48,610 nt of DNA from NCBI GenBank assembly GCA_043816955.1, contig JBDRHL010000117.1:1-48610 (forward strand), written 5' to 3'. The translations under genes and the position numbers were made by a program. Source of the stretch: JBDRHL01 sp043816955 (GTDB lineage Bacteria > Planctomycetota > Phycisphaerae > Sedimentisphaerales > CAYZTY01). Of the stretch, positions 33,719-42,027 are shown piece after piece (position 1 is the stretch's first letter; each line of letters begins with the position of its first letter). A model generated the notes under the pieces. That model saw only the letters and a list, made by a program, of their open reading frames with translations, ran no database searches and had not been told where the DNA came from.

Positions 33719-35449
33719 CTACCAGTTTGGTATACAATTAACATCCTCGGGATTATTACAACTAAGCCACTCTATGGCAATTCCCGCAAAATCAGCCAGA
33801 TCAACATCGCAGTCACCGTTTATATCCCCTTCGAGCTCCAGGCCCATCTCCTTGACCTCGTTGCAGGTCGTAGGCGCTGCCTGGATAATTTCGAGCATTA
33901 CATAGCCAACACCGTAGTTGTCCCCGGGATACGTCTCCACCACAATGTAGAACCTGTCGTTTTCACTATCATAGCCAAGCTGTTCGCTTGTTACAAGAGC
34001 CTGGTCAATATACAAAAACTCACTTCGGTGAAGGTCGTCATAATACCAACCTCTGCCAAAGTAGTCACTTGTATTGTTCCAGCCGAAAGAGCGAATACTG
34101 TTGTAGGAGCCGTACTTGATTTCACCGGCTGTGGTACTGTTCGGCTCCTCCGTAGAATTTTTGGCTACGATCTTCCTCAATCGAGGCTGACCGACAGGAT
34201 TTAAGCCGCCGTCCAGATTTAACATGTCGATAACCTTGATTGTGCCTGGATGAGTTGTTTCGGTGTCGGCTCCGGCGCTATCAGTGGTCCAGCCGTAATA
34301 CGTTCCGCCTATAGTTGCCTGCGACCAGCAGGAATAGCCAGGGTTACCAGCAGCAAAGGTAACATAGTAGTCCTTGCCCATCTGGACATCGACCCGGAAG
34401 TAGTCACCCCAGTTGCCCGTAAAGATACAATCAGCATATCGCAGGTCATCGCTGACAACCCAGGTCGAGTCATGGCGGTCGCTCAACGGGTCAGCGCCGC
34501 CAACAACAAAACCGTATCCTGCATTGGGGTCATACAGGTCATTCAAAGTAACCGAGGTATAATCCGTCGCGGTCATAACGTGGTCGGCGTCGTCAAAATC
34601 AAATTTAAGCTCGACAAAGTGCGGCTCCGGCGGAACATAGCTGGTATCCATCACTGTAAGCATCACGAACCCAACGCCGTAGCTGTCACCGGGATATGTT
34701 TCAATCTTAATATAATACTTATCATTTACACCATCGTACAGAATCTGACCGCTGGTCACAATTACTTCATCGATATACAGAAACTCACTGCGATGCTCAT
34801 CATTGTAGTGATAACCTAATCCGTAATATTCCTCCGGGTTGTTCCAGCCACAGACACGAATGTTGTCGTAGCTGCCGTACCTGTTTTCACCGGCTGTGGT
34901 GGTGTTCGGGTCCTCGGTTGAATTCCGGGCTACTATTTTTCTCAGCCTCGGCTGCCCCGGAGGATTCAAACCGCCGTCCCGATTTAACACGTCGATAACC
35001 TTGACTGTGCCTGGATGAGTTGTTTCGGTGTCGGCTCCGGCGGGATTATCGGCCCAGCCGTAATACGTTCCGCCTATAATTGCCTGCGACCAGCAGGACC
35101 AGCCTGGGACACCGGCGGCAAACGTTATACGATAATCTTTGTCCGGGTCAACGTCGACACGAAAATAATCTCCCCAGTTATTAGTCATCACAGCATCAGC
35201 GTATCGCTTATCGTCGCCGACCACCCATAATGATTGGTAAACGTCGCTCAAAGGATCGGCTCCGGCGACAACAAAGCCGTATCCGAGGTTCGGGTCATAA
35301 ACGGTGTTTACCGTAACCGATTTGTATCCTGTAGCGGTCCTGACCTCGTCAGCATCGTCAAAATCAAATTGCAATAAGCCAACCTCGCCCATCACCGAAG
35401 TAACCGCTGCCACCAGGACAATTACACCCATCCAAATATTCAGCTTCAT
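33719..35449 (-). CDS. Secreted tandem-repeat beta-sandwich protein with half-dockerin
   Basis: The 576-residue protein is a signal peptide (about 1-21) followed by two copies of the same domain (about 25-275 and 280-530) and an EF-hand dockerin-like tail (GDINGDCDVDLADFAGIAIE). Each copy shows FDFDDADxV-TATGY, YGFVVGGADPLSD, GDYFRVDV and HRSEFLYID, without a recognised catalytic triad, so it is probably a binding module. The copies are 765 bases (255 codons) apart and have long stretches of identical DNA, for example 34241-34277 against 35006-35042, so the duplication is recent. AAGGAGG precedes ATG 35449. Confidence 0.85.
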   Translation of the reverse strand: MKLNIWMGVIVLVAAVTSVMGEVGLLQFDFDDADEVRTATGYKSVTVNTVYDPNLGYGFVVAGADPLSDVYQSLWVVGDDKRYADAVMTNNWGDYFRVDVDPDKDYRITFAAGVPGWSCWSQAIIGGTYYGWADNPAGADTETTHPGTVKVIDVLNRDGGLNPPGQPRLRKIVARNSTEDPNTTTAGENRYGSYDNIRVCGWNNPEEYYGLGYHYNDEHRSEFLYIDEVIVTSGQILYDGVNDKYYIKIETYPGDSYGVGFVMLTVMDTSYVPPEPHFVELKFDFDDADHVMTATDYTSVTLNDLYDPNAGYGFVVGGADPLSDRHDSTWVVSDDLRYADCIFTGNWGDYFRVDVQMGKDYYVTFAAGNPGYSCWSQATIGGTYYGWTTDSAGADTETTHPGTIKVIDMLNLDGGLNPVGQPRLRKIVAKNSTEEPNSTTAGEIKYGSYNSIRSFGWNNTSDYFGRGWYYDDLHRSEFLYIDQALVTSEQLGYDSENDRFYIVVETYPGDNYGVGYVMLEIIQAAPTTCNEVKEMGLELEGDINGDCDVDLADFAGIAIEWLSCNNPEDVNCIPNW

Positions 35450-35483
35450 ATTAACGCCTCCTTAAAGTCTTTTATGCCAGAAG

Positions 35484-35517
35484 GGCTGCGTGCCGGCTTT
35501 TCTACCGGCACGCAGCC
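35484..35517 (-). terminator. Strong stem-loop between PEP-CTERM gene and tandem-domain gene
   Basis: GGCTGCGTGCCGG and CCGGCACGCAGCC form a perfect 13-bp GC-rich stem with an 8-base loop, 20 bases beyond the stop of the PEP-CTERM gene and 35 before the next start. No T-run follows on the minus strand. It may act as an mRNA 3' end stabiliser or partial attenuator that sets a higher level for the PEP-CTERM gene. Confidence 0.6.
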
Positions 35518-35536
35518 AATCACGAACAGTTTTTTC

Positions 35537-36364
35537 TTAGCGTCTGCGGCGAAGTAAACCAATCAGTCCACCGCCCAGCAGCATAATTGTTGCCGGTTCA
35601 GGAATTACCTCTATAGCAACGAACCCGCCTTTTTGGCCGGCTCCGCTGCGCATAGCCACCGTAATGTAGGAACCATCAGCGTCGACCAACAACTGAGCCG
35701 CCGTTATCGAGATGTTGTCCAGAAACATAAATTCGCTTCTATGCTCATCATTGTAGTAATAACCCATGTTGTAATAGTCGCCGTTGTTGTTGTAGCCGTA
35801 GGCCTTGACACCATTGTAAGTGTACCAGTGCTTCTCACCGGCTGTTGTAGCGGCGTTTATCGGGCCAGCGTCTTCGGCTTCAAGCAGTCGTGTTCGGCCG
35901 TTAAGAGCGTCATAAATCTTCATCACACCTGGTACCGTCGGAGGTGTGGAAGCATTAGCGTAACCGCCGTGGGTGTCCAGACTATAGTCAACACCTTGTA
36001 CTTCGACGGCGTTGACAGAATAGTATCCCGGAACGCCGGTAAGCACAGATACAGTATAATCCTGACCTGGAGCAACGTTAATGCGGAAAGAGTTGCCCCA
36101 GTTATTGCTCGAATATACTGCGTCAAACGCCCGCTTATCGTCACCAACAGCCCATAAGCCTCCAATGTTGTTATCAGAGAGGGTACCTCCGTTAACAAAT
36201 CCCCAACTCTGAGCCGCACTGTAAACACCGTTGTTCCTGGTGACGGATGTGTATCCAGCCGCAGTCTGAACATTGTCAGCGTCATCAAAATCAAACAAGT
36301 AATCACCAAGCGCCATACTCGGCATTACTCCCAACACCATTACTAAAACAATTAACCTCTTCAT
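35537..36364 (-). CDS. PEP-CTERM anchored protein with single jelly-roll-like domain
   Basis: The 275-residue exported protein has a signal peptide (MKRLIVLVMVLGVMPSMALG), one copy of the recurrent domain (FDFDDADNVQTAAGYTSVT, GDDKRAFDAVYSSNNWGNSF, HRSEFMFLD) and a C-terminal PEP-CTERM sorting signal (IPEPATIMLLGGGLIGLLRR) recognised by exosortase. It should therefore be cell-surface anchored or released after trimming, unlike its half-dockerin relatives. No exosortase gene is in the window. ATG 36364 follows GGAGGAGA; five more codons upstream are probably not translated. Confidence 0.88.
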   Translation of the reverse strand: MKRLIVLVMVLGVMPSMALGDYLFDFDDADNVQTAAGYTSVTRNNGVYSAAQSWGFVNGGTLSDNNIGGLWAVGDDKRAFDAVYSSNNWGNSFRINVAPGQDYTVSVLTGVPGYYSVNAVEVQGVDYSLDTHGGYANASTPPTVPGVMKIYDALNGRTRLLEAEDAGPINAATTAGEKHWYTYNGVKAYGYNNNGDYYNMGYYYNDEHRSEFMFLDNISITAAQLLVDADGSYITVAMRSGAGQKGGFVAIEVIPEPATIMLLGGGLIGLLRRRR

Positions 36365-36524
36365 GATAATCTCCTCCAATAAAAAAAACGTTACACACCA
36401 AATGTCTCCAGAACCACTCCGGAGCTCTGATTACAACTCGTAAAACTCTCATAACTAATTATACACACTTGTAGGGCTTTCATTGTTTTTCCTCTATCAC
36501 ATCCTCCTTTCCCGGCCATCTTAT

Positions 36525-37634
36525 TTAACAGGCCGATTCTTCTTTACACCTAACCCGTTCCGTTCTTACAGTTTTGCCGAAGTACAACTTTGGCGCAAAT
36601 ACCTGCCTGTAAACGTGCTGTTTAATCACACCATCCAGTGCCAGCGAAACAGCCCTGCCGAGTATTCCGCTCAAATCGTCATAAACCACGCTAAGGTCTC
36701 TTATCGGCAGGTCCACCGGCGGAGCACAGTGGCCGGCCAGAACAGAAATATCCCCCGGCACGCGAACACCCATACGGTTAAGCTCGGTTACGAAATAGCA
36801 GGCCCCATTTCCACTTATGCAAAAAATGGCATCCGGTTTGGACTTGAGGATCTCTTTAATTATGCTTTCGCCGTGGTCACGTAGGTCCTTTTTTATGTCC
36901 CTGGTATGGAAAACTCCGGGGTCATCAGGGTCCAGCCCCAGTTCGCCCAGACACTTGCGAAACGCCTGCTCGCTCCTGCGAGCGTAGCCGTGCCCCGGCT
37001 GCAATACCAGTTTGATCCTTCTGTGCCCAGTGTTGTGCAGTAAACCGACCGCCATATTTACAGAATCTGCCGGATCAGCATATACCATGGATGCACCGTC
37101 GGGGCATTTACCTTCTTTCATGTATCCGGCAACTATAGCCGGACTTCCACACTCAACCACCTGGCGAACCATTGTCTCGGTCACGCCGCAATACAGTATC
37201 ACAGCGCCGACACGCTTGGACCATGCGCAAAGCTCTTCAGCCTGGCTGGCTGGCAGCCACCGCAGCAAAAGTTCCTTGCCCCTCCCCTGGACCTGCTGAT
37301 GCAGCCCCATGAAGCAGTCATGCGGGATCGGCTCTCTTCCCTCGGCAACGTCTATCATCGCCAACCCTACGAAGTGGTCAACCTGCCAGTTGGGTATATC
37401 TTTGCTCAAGTCCCGCACAAATGTACCCTTACCTCGGAACGATTCGACCAGCCCGTCATTTTGAAGCTCCCCTAAAACCTGCCGCACCGTCGCCAAAGCC
37501 ACTCCATACTCCTGCATCAGATCATTTTGAGAAGGTAACAGCTCGTTAGCTCGAAAGCGGCCTTGTTGAATCTTCCCGCGAATATCGTGGGCAATTTCAA
37601 GATATTTGTATTTCGGTAGTGATCGCGTTGTCAT
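36525..37634 (-). CDS. GntR-type transcriptional regulator with LacI-like sensor
   Basis: The 369-residue protein has a GntR winged helix (about 10-75; PSQNDLMQEYGVALATVRQV, wing FRGKGTFVRD) and a LacI/periplasmic-binding-type effector domain (about 85-350; NTGHRRIKLVLQPGHGYARRS, CISGNGACYFVTELNR). It shares plan but little close sequence with the 1834-2979 regulator. A promoter-like element 83 bases upstream is repeated before the 37976-40147 gene, which suggests self-control and control of that gene. The effector is not predictable; pectin-derived sugar acid is a guess. Confidence 0.88.
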   Translation of the reverse strand: MTTRSLPKYKYLEIAHDIRGKIQQGRFRANELLPSQNDLMQEYGVALATVRQVLGELQNDGLVESFRGKGTFVRDLSKDIPNWQVDHFVGLAMIDVAEGREPIPHDCFMGLHQQVQGRGKELLLRWLPASQAEELCAWSKRVGAVILYCGVTETMVRQVVECGSPAIVAGYMKEGKCPDGASMVYADPADSVNMAVGLLHNTGHRRIKLVLQPGHGYARRSEQAFRKCLGELGLDPDDPGVFHTRDIKKDLRDHGESIIKEILKSKPDAIFCISGNGACYFVTELNRMGVRVPGDISVLAGHCAPPVDLPIRDLSVVYDDLSGILGRAVSLALDGVIKQHVYRQVFAPKLYFGKTVRTERVRCKEESAC

Positions 37635-37681
37635 TGAACAGAACTCTTCTCCTAAAACCTAAAATCGAACCTTTTGGCAAA

Positions 37682-37723
37682 ACATCTATACTTAGGTTAC
37701 AGCTTGTCTATATAGATGTCAAG
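37682..37723 (-). promoter_or_regulatory. Regulator promoter/operator element, copy A
   Basis: Read on the plus strand, ACATCTATAC is followed after 12 bases by TGTCTATATAGATGTCAAG. The minus strand shows TTGACA at 37722-37717, a -35 box for the regulator gene. ACATCTATA and TATAGATGT are a perfect 9-bp inverted repeat, and TCTATATAGA is a palindrome, so an operator overlaps the promoter. The same layout and spacing occur at 40471-40512. Confidence 0.6.
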
Positions 37724-37860
37724 AACTTTTTATCTTTTTTCCAAAAAAATATAGCCAATAAGAACAGGCAATTACGCAACTCCTTATTGCAACACCGATT
37801 ACGCGCCATCGGGCTTTTTGTACACGAGCAAAATGTCGACACTTTCCAACAATATCCATG

Positions 37861-37877
37861 CGGACAAGATTTGTCCG
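37861..37877. promoter_or_regulatory. 7-bp inverted repeat between beta-helix gene and regulator
   Basis: CGGACAA and TTGTCCG flank a 3-base loop. It lies 227 bases upstream of the regulator start and 99 beyond the stop of the beta-helix gene, so it could be a second operator or a weak stem-loop. Confidence 0.3.
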
Positions 37878-37910
37878 TGATATTCGCCCAAGGTTACGAT
37901 CAAATACAGT

Positions 37911-37944
37911 TGCCGTAGTACCGGAATAATCCGGCACTACGGCA
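37911..37944 (-). terminator. Stem-loop after beta-helix gene
   Basis: TGCCGTAGT and ACTACGGCA, then CCGGA and TCCGG, build a stem of 14 pairs with one A/C mismatch and a 4-base loop, 31 bases past the stop at 37976. It probably marks the 3' end of the transcript. There is no clear T-run on the minus strand, so it may need Rho or serve as a stabiliser. Confidence 0.55.
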
Positions 37945-37975
37945 GTATGAACAATCAACAAAACTCAAACTCTGC

Positions 37976-40147
37976 TTAAGGAACTGGCTGGACCTTAATC
38001 GTTGCAAAACCGCCGCCCTGCGAGCCGCCGGAACGGTTGCCAATCTCAAGATAGTACAGGTCTTCGACGGTGTCGTAGTTAAGACTGTTAGCATCTATCA
38101 GTATCTTTTCCAGATAAAGGAACTCAGCGCGGTGCGCATCATTGTAGAAATAGCCCTGGTTGTAATAGTCGCCGTTGTTGTTCCAGCCATAAACTCTTAT
38201 GTTGCAATAAGACCCGGTATGCCACTCGCCCGCTGTGGTAAGAACTTCGTTCGCATCGCTGTTCTCGGGGACAAGCAATCTGAGGCGGTCATTGTAAACG
38301 TCAATGATCTTTATCGTGCCGTCATTTGGAGATGGAATACTATTCGCATCGGCAGGATTGTCAGCCCATAGGTACTCTGTGCCCTGAATCTTCATATAAC
38401 CCCACGAATAGTAACCCGGGACACCGGTGCTCACGGTAACATAGTAATCCTGATTCGGCTCGACGTCGACTCGGAAGTAATCCCACCAACTGGGCACATA
38501 AATCACGTCGTAGAACCGCTCATCGTTGCCCACAGCGTCAAGTGAGCTTTCGTGGCTGTCGGTCAGACTGCCGCTGGTAACAAATCCGTAGCCCACATTC
38601 GCATCATACACATCATCGCGTGTAATGGATGTATACATCCGATAAGTCTTCACATCATCTTTGTCGTCACAGTCAAACAACTGATAGTCCGCGGTATCGT
38701 CGCCGCCATCAGGCCCTTTACCGGCAACCAACTTGAGGTTATCGAAGTACCCATAACTTACTCCTGATGACTCTTGACCAACCGTTATCAAAATATTATC
38801 AGTATTTGCCGGAGTCTCGAAAATGGCCATCACTTTTTCATAAACATCCTTTTTGTTCGTAAACAAAGTTATGGTCCTAAGAACACTGTCGGCAGAATTT
38901 CGCACCTGTAGCTTTATCATCGGGGTTCTAACGACGCTTGGCCTTTGCCAGATGTACCCGCTGAAGGTATACCATGAGTTGGCACTTATGCTGCTGACCT
39001 CCTGGGTAACGTAGCCGGTGCAACCACTATCCGGACTGTCAAGATGCATTCCATAGCTACCGCTGGTTGCGCCGCGCGTACCAGCCGAATCTATGGCTGA
39101 ATTACCACCTGTTGATTCGCTCCAGTCGTTGGGGGCACCACCGGACCAGGTTTCGAAATCGCCGTTGGAGATCAGATTAGTTGTCGACGAATCCAGGCCG
39201 GTATAATTACTCAGACTGATATTGCCGTAGTTGCTCTGGCTTAAATTGTATCCGTTGAGGTGCAGACCGCTGTTGGCATCAAACACGCACGAGTTGACGT
39301 CCACGATGCAACGCTGAGCAATTATGCCGGTAACCCAGCGGTTAGCGTCTGCTGTGAAGTGGCACCCTTCGACCGTAACATCCCAAATGCCATAACTGGC
39401 ACCCCAGATACCCAGCGAATCCCCATTGACGAAGTTGCAGTCCTTGACCAGAAAATCGTAAACGTCTCGGTCGTCAGGCTCAAAATCTATACCGTGCGGA
39501 GTCCCGTTATCATATACCGTACAGTTATAGAAATACACTGAATGTCCGTCAATCACAGCCATTCCATTGCGATAGCAATTATGAGCAACACAATTACTCA
39601 CAACAACATCATATGCCCCATCATCTACAAGCAGGCCCTCATAAGGGATGTTTTTGAAGTTGCAGTCCTGGACGGTTACACCGTGAATATCATAAGCATC
39701 GCCGTACTGAATACGAACACCAAAACTGTAATTAGGCGAATCCGAATCACGGCTGCCGTCAAACGTTATCCCTTCGATCGTCCAGTCGGTACCAGGGATC
39801 AGCAATGACAGCGGATCAGTGCCGGTTAAAATCCGTTTCCAGGCAGCACCATATCCGGAAAAAGTCACATTCTCATACTGTGTTCCATTTACGTCGAAGG
39901 ATACGCTCGATGAAAAATAGTACGTTCCTGCCGGCATAGTTACTGTTCCGTTGTTTCCAGCTGCCACGATAGCAGAATCAAAGGCAGATTTGTTATCTGA
40001 TGCTTTGTTGGGATCACCGGTATTATCCGCACCATAATCGAGGACGCTTACAGCAAGTGCCATACTTGGCATTACTCCCACAACTACCAATAAAATCATT
40101 AACTTCTTCGATAAGCTCATTATTGTCATTAAGTTTCTCGCATTCAT
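37976..40147 (-). CDS. Secreted beta-helix protein, CBM4/9-like and jelly-roll-like domains
   Basis: The 723-residue secreted protein has a leader with MSLSKKLMILLVVVGVMPSM, a pectate-lyase-superfamily beta-helix (VLDYGADNTGDPNKASDNKS and PYEGLLVDDGAYDVVVSN), a CBM4/9-like region (NGDFETWSGGAPNDWSES) and the recurrent domain (YQLFDCDDKDDVKTYRMYTS, GYGFVTSGSLTDSHESS, HRAEFLYLE). It ends ATIKVQPVP exactly where the PEP-CTERM relative continues VIPEPATIM, so the anchor appears to have been lost. ATG 40147 has GGAG 8 bases upstream; the frame open to 40291 adds a doubtful leader. The gene starts about 350 bases downstream of a promoter-like element copied from the GntR gene. Confidence 0.85.
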   Translation of the reverse strand: MNARNLMTIMSLSKKLMILLVVVGVMPSMALAVSVLDYGADNTGDPNKASDNKSAFDSAIVAAGNNGTVTMPAGTYYFSSSVSFDVNGTQYENVTFSGYGAAWKRILTGTDPLSLLIPGTDWTIEGITFDGSRDSDSPNYSFGVRIQYGDAYDIHGVTVQDCNFKNIPYEGLLVDDGAYDVVVSNCVAHNCYRNGMAVIDGHSVYFYNCTVYDNGTPHGIDFEPDDRDVYDFLVKDCNFVNGDSLGIWGASYGIWDVTVEGCHFTADANRWVTGIIAQRCIVDVNSCVFDANSGLHLNGYNLSQSNYGNISLSNYTGLDSSTTNLISNGDFETWSGGAPNDWSESTGGNSAIDSAGTRGATSGSYGMHLDSPDSGCTGYVTQEVSSISANSWYTFSGYIWQRPSVVRTPMIKLQVRNSADSVLRTITLFTNKKDVYEKVMAIFETPANTDNILITVGQESSGVSYGYFDNLKLVAGKGPDGGDDTADYQLFDCDDKDDVKTYRMYTSITRDDVYDANVGYGFVTSGSLTDSHESSLDAVGNDERFYDVIYVPSWWDYFRVDVEPNQDYYVTVSTGVPGYYSWGYMKIQGTEYLWADNPADANSIPSPNDGTIKIIDVYNDRLRLLVPENSDANEVLTTAGEWHTGSYCNIRVYGWNNNGDYYNQGYFYNDAHRAEFLYLEKILIDANSLNYDTVEDLYYLEIGNRSGGSQGGGFATIKVQPVP

Positions 40148-40628
40148 TTTAATTCTCCACAATTTTATAAAGTTTCTTTTAGTATTCGTAATCATTGTTC
40201 CTTTCCATGGAGACCATATTTTCGGAAAACACGCAAACATGTGTTTGTGAATTTGCGGAGTACTCCGAATGCGAGCAAAAGTCGTTTTCACCGCATTGTA
40301 GTTTTCGTGTCAATCGGAGGCCCCCGGCTTCTGAGTTGAAACAGGTATACTAAAGAACCGGCAATAATCAACATCTTTACTTCTCCGCAAAAAAACGTGG
40401 TATAATTTGCCAAAACCCTTGACAAAATTTTTAAATTCCGCCATTAGGTATTATCTGCATATTTAAGCATACATCTATACGTATATATATACCTGTCCAT
40501 ATCTATGTCAAGTAAATCTTAGTTTTACTCCTGCAGGAAACTCTTCATATTTCTGGCAGCCATAACTACTGCATCCAACAAGAATTATAGCTATGCCACG
40601 GAAGTCAATCCCGCAAAAAATCTATACA
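40148..40628. other. Upstream region of the beta-helix gene, left flank of insertion sequence
   Basis: The region is AT-rich and holds no convincing gene. It contains the 350-base leader of the beta-helix gene and regulator element copy B at 40471-40512. The run into the insertion sequence at 40638 was part of one intergenic space shared with the plus-strand GH94 gene before IS insertion. Confidence 0.5.
40471..40512 (-). promoter_or_regulatory. Regulator promoter/operator element, copy B
   Basis: ACATCTATAC at 40471-40480 and GTCCATATCTATGTCAAG at 40495-40512 match copy A at 37682-37723, with 15 of 18 bases in the second block, all 10 in the first, and equal spacing. The minus strand shows TTGACA at 40511-40506. 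It lies about 350 bases upstream of the beta-helix gene and upstream of the insertion sequence on the other side, so it is a plausible operator of the GntR regulator. Confidence 0.6.
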
Positions 40629-40637
40629 ATTATTTAT
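40629..40637. repeat. Target-site duplication, left copy
   Basis: ATTATTTAT abuts the left end of the insertion sequence and is repeated exactly at 42028-42036 on the right. A 9-bp duplication is compatible with ISKra4-family insertion and shows a recent event. Confidence 0.85.
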
Positions 40638-40662
40638 GGGTGCACTTCACGTTTGTAGGTAG
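40638..40662 (+). repeat. Left terminal inverted repeat of the IS
   Basis: The 25-base end begins GGGTGCACTTCACG and closes TTTGTAGGTAG. The complement of the right end differs only at base 7 (A against G). Confidence 0.9.
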
Positions 40663-40728
40663 AAAAAAGCCCTCCTTGGTGGCAAAATAGAGAAAACAAC
40701 AATACTATTTTGCTATGGAGGGCACAAT

Positions 40729-41997
40729 ATGGATAACAAAATTATCGACAAATTGGAAGCAGCTTATTCAGAAGAATTAACCCTTGTGGCAGACGACCTC
40801 GGGACCTTGGAGGAGGCGGTGAAAGCTAAAATGCAGCAATTAGGGCAGGGATTGTTACAGCGGTTAGTTAATCGGGGCGCCAATGGTTATAAGGGCAGCT
40901 CAATGGCGTGTAAATGCGGTGGCTCAATGAGATTTGTACAGCATCGCAGCAAAGGCGTACATACTCTATTTGGCTGGATAACAATTAAGAGAGCCTATTA
41001 TCATTGTTCCAACTGTGGTGAAAGTCTGTTTCCATACGATGATGCTGGTGGCCTTGGCTCCGAGCAGGTCAGCCCTGGTCTTGCAAAGGCTTGCTGCTTG
41101 TTGGCGGTTGATGACAGTTTCGAGCAGTCAAGCCGCAAGATTGAAGCTATTGCGGGCCAAAAGGTCTCTGATAATACTATTGAGCGAGTGGTTTGTCAGG
41201 TCGGTACAGTGGCGCAAGAACAGCAGAATCAGCGGCTACAAGGATTTTTCGATGATAAACAAATCCCTGAATCTCAGACCAAGCCTGAAAGGTTATATGT
41301 GGCTGTAGATGGCACTACAGTGCACGAAACCGATGGTTGGCACGAATGCAAGGTAGGCACAATTTACTTTGAAGATGAGCGTAAGAGAAGAAAAAGCTGT
41401 TATGTTGGGCGGTTTGATAATTCAGAAAATTTTGGCTGGCATGTTTGGCTGGCGGCCTGTAGGTATGGTTTTCGTCGAGCACAGGAGGTGATTTATCTTG
41501 GTGATGGTGCTCCTTGGATTCGCACTGAGCATCATCGACATTTTGGCAGAGCGACATTTATAATAGACTGGTATCATGCCTCGGAATATGTCTGGGATTG
41601 TGGTAAAAAGCTTTTCGGCGAAGGCGCAAAGGCAACTGAAAAGTGGGTAAAAAGACGACTGGATTGGCTTTGGGACGGCTGGACAAAGAAGTTATTGGAT
41701 GATTTGAAAGAGCAATGTAAACAATATCGGTCTGCCAAAAGAGAGGCAATTGATACATTGATTCGGTATATTTCGACCAACGAAGACCAGATGCGTTATG
41801 ATGTGTTTAGAGCAAATGGGTATGATATAGGCTCCGGTGCGGTGGAAGGCGCCTGTAAGAATGTTGTTGGCAAACGGCTGAAACAATCAGGAATGATATG
41901 GACACGTTTAGGCTCATCATCGGTGCTGGCCTTACGGCTCAGTTGGCTAAATGACGAATGGGAGCAATTATGGCAGAGAAAACCTTTAGCAGCCTGA
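40729..41997 (+). CDS. ISKra4-family transposase
   Basis: The 422-residue DDE transposase has an N-terminal zinc ribbon (CKCGG at 61-65, then YYHCSNCGESLFPYDD), and the acidic triad is readable at Asp194 (YVAVDGTTV), Asp259 (YLGDGAPW) and Glu373 (IGSGAVEGACKN). The overall pattern (TLFGWITIKRAYYHC, SPGLAKACCLLA) is that of ISKra4-type transposases. AGGGCACAAT precedes ATG 40729. No frameshift is seen, so it is probably active. Confidence 0.9.
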   Translation: MDNKIIDKLEAAYSEELTLVADDLGTLEEAVKAKMQQLGQGLLQRLVNRGANGYKGSSMACKCGGSMRFVQHRSKGVHTLFGWITIKRAYYHCSNCGESLFPYDDAGGLGSEQVSPGLAKACCLLAVDDSFEQSSRKIEAIAGQKVSDNTIERVVCQVGTVAQEQQNQRLQGFFDDKQIPESQTKPERLYVAVDGTTVHETDGWHECKVGTIYFEDERKRRKSCYVGRFDNSENFGWHVWLAACRYGFRRAQEVIYLGDGAPWIRTEHHRHFGRATFIIDWYHASEYVWDCGKKLFGEGAKATEKWVKRRLDWLWDGWTKKLLDDLKEQCKQYRSAKREAIDTLIRYISTNEDQMRYDVFRANGYDIGSGAVEGACKNVVGKRLKQSGMIWTRLGSSSVLALRLSWLNDEWEQLWQRKPLAA

Positions 41998-42002
41998 AAA
42001 AT

Positions 42003-42027
42003 CTACCTACAAACGTGAAGCGCACCC
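42003..42027 (+). repeat. Right terminal inverted repeat of the IS
   Basis: CTACCTACAAACGTGAAG followed by CGCACCC; it pairs 24 of 25 with the left end. Confidence 0.9.

Larger units (their letters stand above)
40638..42027 (+). mobile_element. Intact ISKra4-family insertion sequence, 1390 bp
   Basis: Terminal inverted repeats of 25 bases lie at 40638-40662 and 42003-42027 and differ at one base. They enclose a single transposase gene (40729-41997) and are flanked by a 9-bp target duplication. The ends begin GGGTGC and close with GCACCC. Integrity of ends, duplication and gene indicate recent transposition. It sits between divergent operons, 490 bases from the beta-helix gene start and 359 bases from the GH94 start. 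Confidence 0.9.
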
